Below, piece by piece: positions 6,548-8,531 of a stretch of 8,531 bases of DNA. The notes beneath the pieces are model-generated. The model was not told the DNA's origin. It saw only the letters and a list, made by a program, of their open reading frames with translations, and did not search any database. The DNA is from an uncultured Clostridia bacterium (lineage in GTDB: Bacteria; Bacillota; Clostridia; Lachnospirales; Anaerotignaceae). Within the stretch, counting starts at the first letter, position 1; each line of letters opens with the position of its first letter. The stretch is from assembly GCA_958420075.1 (NCBI GenBank), contig CATZIM010000061.1, positions 1 to 8,531 on the forward strand, read 5' to 3'. The translations under genes were made by a program, and so were the position numbers.

Positions 6548-6564
6548 ATTGCATTTTATGCATG
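6548..6564. promoter_or_regulatory. ARG-box-like palindrome over the ABC operon promoter
   Basis: TGCAT (6550-6554) and ATGCA (6558-6562) form a 5-bp inverted repeat around TTT. Read on the minus strand the site is CATGCATAAAATGCAAT, close to the Bacillus ArgR/AhrC box CATGAATAAAAATKCAAK but one A shorter in the centre. It covers the -35 hexamer, where repressor binding would block transcription. The missing base is a real concern because ArgR boxes have fixed spacing. Confidence 0.35.
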
Positions 6565-6577
6565 AGTCTAGTATAAT
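6549..6577 (+). promoter_or_regulatory. SigA-type promoter of the amino acid ABC operon
   Basis: TTGCAT (6549-6554) is followed by exactly 17 bp and a perfect TATAAT (6572-6577). Transcription would start near 6584, giving a leader of about 68 nt before the ATG at 6652. The -35 is embedded in the palindrome at 6548-6564. Confidence 0.7.
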
Positions 6578-6651
6578 CCTATTTGTAAGACAGCAATGAC
6601 TGTAAAGCAAGTTCAAAAAAGAGAAAAGAAGTTTTAGGGAGGTAAATTGGT

Positions 6652-7458
6652 ATGAAAAAATATTTAAAAGGCATTCTTGCAACAACAATGGTACTGTCCA
6701 TGACAGCAGCTCTGGCTGGCTGCGGCGGCAGTGGTGAAACAGCTACAACAGATGATGCAGCAGCAGAAGGCGAAGCAAAAGATACTCTGGTTCTGGCAAC
6801 CAGCGCAGACTTCCCTCCTTACGAATACTACGAAGGTCAGGAAATCGTTGGTATCGACGCTGAAATCGCAAAAGCTCTGGGCGAAAAACTGGGTTGTGAA
6901 GTAAAAATCGAAGACATGAACTTCGACTCCATCATCCCTTCCATCGTTTCCGGCAAAGCTGACATCGCAATGGCAGGTCTGACAGTAACAGAAGATCGTC
7001 TGCAGAGCGTTGACTTCACAGACAGCTACGCAACAGGCGTACAGGTAGTTATCGTAAAAGAAGATTCCGACATCACAAGCGTTGATGATCTGTTCGCAGA
7101 AGGCGCAAACCACACTGTAGGTGTTCAGACAGCAACAACAGGTGACCTGTATACAACAAGCGACATTAAAGAAGCTGGTCTGGGTACTGTAGAACGTTAT
7201 ACAAAAGGTGCTGACGCAATCGCAGCTCTGACATCCGGCAAAATCGACTGTGTTGTTATCGACAACGAACCCGCAAAAGCATTCGTTGAAGCAAACGAAG
7301 GTCTGAAAATTCTGGATACAGAATATATCACAGAAGACTATGCAATCGCTCTGGCAAAAGACAGCGAACTGACAGAATCCATCAACACAGCTCTGCAGGA
7401 ACTGAAAGACGACGGTACAGTACAGTCCATCATCGACAAATACATCACAGCAGAATAA
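6652..7458 (+). CDS. Polar amino acid ABC transporter substrate-binding lipoprotein (family 3)
   Basis: This is the extracellular lipid-anchored receptor of an amino acid importer, 268 residues long, normal for family 3 (HisJ/ArtJ/GlnH type). The signal peptide ends in the lipobox LAGC with the lipidated cysteine at C24. A Gly/Ala/Thr/Glu-rich linker (25-44) follows. The binding-protein domain begins at DTLVLATSADFPPYEY. GLTVTEDR (109-116) carries R116, expected to hold the substrate carboxylate. GVQTATTGD (157-165) and VIDNEP (202-207, D204) are the matching hinge-side and amino-group contacts. Substrate cannot be assigned from these residues; arginine, lysine, histidine, glutamine or cystine are all possible, with the ARG-box-like promoter hinting at arginine. 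The start is set by AGGGAGGT (6636-6643). Codon use is strongly biased: all 17 lysines are AAA, all glutamates GAA, and nearly all leucines CTG. This differs from the kinase and ClC genes and points to high expression. Confidence 0.95.
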   Translation: MKKYLKGILATTMVLSMTAALAGCGGSGETATTDDAAAEGEAKDTLVLATSADFPPYEYYEGQEIVGIDAEIAKALGEKLGCEVKIEDMNFDSIIPSIVSGKADIAMAGLTVTEDRLQSVDFTDSYATGVQVVIVKEDSDITSVDDLFAEGANHTVGVQTATTGDLYTTSDIKEAGLGTVERYTKGADAIAALTSGKIDCVVIDNEPAKAFVEANEGLKILDTEYITEDYAIALAKDSELTESINTALQELKDDGTVQSIIDKYITAE

Positions 7459-7487
7459 TTTTTGAAAATCAAATAAGAAGCATAAAC

Positions 7488-7513
7488 CGGGGACGGGAAA
7501 CCGTCCCTGTTTT
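7488..7513 (+). terminator. GNRA-loop hairpin between binding-protein and permease genes (partial terminator/attenuator)
   Basis: CGGGGACGG (7488-7496) pairs with CCGTCCCTG (7501-7509) over nine base pairs, one of them G-U, closing a GAAA tetraloop (7497-7500). A run of only four T residues follows (7510-7513). It is GC-rich and stable but with a short U-tract, so it is likely to stop or slow only part of the transcription and to protect the upstream mRNA from 3' exonucleases. This would favour the binding protein over the downstream membrane components. Confidence 0.75.
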
Positions 7514-7542
7514 GGCATTACAGGAAAAAAGGAGGACTTTTT

Positions 7543-8280
7543 TTGGAAGGAATACAGACCTGGTGGGAAGGGATACAACAACAGTTTTATATAAACTTCA
7601 TTGAGGATGATCGGTGGAAATATCTTTGGAACGGTCTGGGCGTTACATTGCAGCTGACATTCTGCGCTGTACTGATCGGTATTGTTCTGGGTGTCATTCT
7701 GGCAATGATCCGTTCTACATATGATAAAAACTATCAGGAAATGCGTCCCGGTTTCGGACGTTTTATGCTGAAGATTTTAAATATTATCGCAAAAATCTAT
7801 CTGACAGTGATCCGTGGTACACCTGTTGTTGTGCAGCTGATGATCATGTACTATATCATTCTGGCATCCTCCAATAATAAGCTGCTGGTTGGTATGATCG
7901 CTTTCGGTGTGAACTCCGGTGCTTATGTAGCGGAAATTGTACGAAGCGGCATCATGTCCATCGATCCAGGTCAGTTCGAGGCAGGACGCAGCTTGGGCTT
8001 TAACTACGTGCAGACCATGCGTTACATCATCATTCCGCAGGCACTGAAAAACGTATTGCCTGCATTGGCAAACGAATTTATTGTATTGCTGAAAGAAACC
8101 TCTGTTGCAGGTTACATTGCAATGCAGGACCTGACAAAAGGCGGCGACATTATCCGCGGCGTTACATACAGCCCCTTTATGCCTTTGATTGGCGTCGCGT
8201 TAATTTACCTGGTTATGGTAATGTTCTTTACCTTCCTGGTAAATAAACTGGAAAGGAGATTGAGAAACAGTGAGCGGTAA
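7543..8280 (+). CDS. Amino acid ABC transporter permease (HisM/GlnP family)
   Basis: This is the membrane-spanning subunit of the importer, 245 residues, typical of the His/Glu/Gln/Arg/opine permease family. TM segments are suggested at about 33-56, 80-110, 114-135, 170-188 and 212-234. Family signatures are the RGTPVVVQ motif (91-98), the cytoplasmic EAA loop E146-A147-G148...G152...I164-P165 that docks on the ATPase, and LLKETSVAGYIA (182-193). Such permeases usually work as homodimers when, as here, only one permease gene is seen. The start is TTG at 7543, seven bases after AAAGGAGG (7528-7535). No ATG start fits as well: the first in-frame ATG is codon 55, beyond TM1. The gene overlaps the ATPase gene by 11 bp, so the two are probably translationally coupled. 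The hairpin upstream (7488-7513) probably lowers its expression relative to the binding protein. Confidence 0.94.
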   Translation: MEGIQTWWEGIQQQFYINFIEDDRWKYLWNGLGVTLQLTFCAVLIGIVLGVILAMIRSTYDKNYQEMRPGFGRFMLKILNIIAKIYLTVIRGTPVVVQLMIMYYIILASSNNKLLVGMIAFGVNSGAYVAEIVRSGIMSIDPGQFEAGRSLGFNYVQTMRYIIIPQALKNVLPALANEFIVLLKETSVAGYIAMQDLTKGGDIIRGVTYSPFMPLIGVALIYLVMVMFFTFLVNKLERRLRNSER

Positions 8281-8531
8281 TGAATCCTTGATCCGTGTGG
8301 AAAATTTACAGAAACATTATAATAAAGGTGCTATCAAAGCACTGGACGGCATCAATACAGAAATCAAGAAAGGCGAAGTTGTGGTTGTTATCGGACCTTC
8401 CGGCTCTGGTAAATCCACATTCCTGCGCTGCTTGAATCTGTTGGAAGTGCCTACTGGCGGACACATTTATTTTGACGGCGTAGATATCACAGATATCAGA
8501 ACAGACATCAATATCCATCGTCAGAGAATGG
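8270..8531 (+). CDS. Amino acid ABC transporter ATP-binding protein (GlnQ/HisP type), cut by right edge
   Basis: The first 87 residues of the ATPase that powers the importer are visible; the frame is open to the window edge. The start is GTG at 8270 (MSGNESLIRVENLQKHY), 11 bases after GGAG (8255-8258) and overlapping the permease stop. The overlapping ATG at 8280 is in another frame and stops after three codons, so it is not the start. Y17 is in the A-loop position. The Walker A motif is GPSGSGKST (42-50), followed by FLRCLNLLEVPTGGHIYFDG (51-70), characteristic of polar amino acid transporter ATPases. The segment ends in HRQRM, just before where the Q-loop would be. The Walker B and signature motifs lie outside the window. 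The subunit acts as a dimer on the cytoplasmic face. Confidence 0.93.
   Translation, partial: MSGNESLIRVENLQKHYNKGAIKALDGINTEIKKGEVVVVIGPSGSGKSTFLRCLNLLEVPTGGHIYFDGVDITDIRTDINIHRQRM

Larger units (their letters stand above)
6331..6651. other. Intergenic region between ClC gene and ABC operon
   Basis: These 321 AT-rich bases separate two co-directional units. They begin with a 10-bp perfect palindrome TCTGCGCAGA (6333-6342) just after the ClC stop. The tandem TTTTATRCAT repeats follow at 6391-6412, and the ABC operon promoter and palindrome at 6548-6577. No strong intrinsic terminator for the ClC gene is visible: the nearest helix is TTTTATG/CATAAAA (6391-6397/6410-6416), which is weak and lacks a U-run. 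A 21-codon Lys-rich reading frame at 6452-6517 has no convincing ribosome binding site. Confidence 0.6.

Noticed and set aside
6664..7581. 305-residue open frame on the minus strand opposite the binding-protein gene
   Set aside because: It is Cys/Phe-rich and arises because the strongly biased codons of the plus-strand gene (AAA, GAA, GCA, CTG) avoid creating stops on the other strand. It has no family resemblance and no ribosome binding site that I could see.
8280..8291. ATG at 8280 overlapping the permease stop as the ATPase start
   Set aside because: This ATG is in a different frame and meets TGA after three codons. The frame carrying Walker A starts at GTG 8270.

Overview
The window most likely comes from a low-to-moderate GC Gram-positive anaerobe of the Clostridia (Lachnospiraceae or a close relative, probably a gut commensal). 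This is inferred from strong AGGAGG-type ribosome binding sites, SigA-type promoters, frequent TTG/GTG starts, a diderm-free style lipoprotein ABC transporter, and a VanR-like regulator paired with a large multi-pass kinase. No rRNA, tRNA, CRISPR array, insertion sequence or phage gene was seen. All seven genes look intact apart from two cut by the window edges.

Layout. (1) Positions 1-1424, minus strand: a long open-ended gene for a secreted, Asn/Gly/Thr-rich right-handed beta-helix surface protein. It starts at 1424 and its C-terminus lies beyond the left edge. (2) Positions 1425-1793: a 369-bp divergent intergenic region with a clear SigA promoter for the surface gene, an extended -10 promoter for the regulator, and an exact 11-bp direct repeat at 22-bp spacing just upstream of that -10. 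(3) Positions 1794-4812: a response regulator and a six-TM sensor histidine kinase with a TTG start inside the regulator gene, followed by an intrinsic terminator at 4882-4934. (4) Positions 5071-6330: a single-gene unit for a ClC-family anion transporter with its own promoter and a non-canonical selectivity filter resembling the fluoride-type (CLC-F) branch. (5) Positions 6331-6651: a 321-bp region with a promoter and an ARG-box-like palindrome. (6) Positions 6652-8531: a polar amino acid ABC uptake operon encoding a lipoprotein binding protein, a permease and an ATPase (cut by the right edge). A GNRA-loop hairpin separates the binding-protein gene from the permease gene.

How the genes work together. 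The regulator and kinase form one signalling pair, and the divergent surface protein is the obvious candidate target, although the sequence only suggests this. The ClC transporter stands alone between two terminator or promoter boundaries. The three ABC genes form one importer. The binding protein shows extreme codon bias and sits upstream of a partial terminator, both consistent with making it in excess over the membrane components.

Nothing here is clearly a new system. The most informative signals are the surface gene, the tandem repeat at the regulator promoter, the kinase's missing G1 aspartate and acidic tail, the ClC filter, and the ARG-box-like operator.
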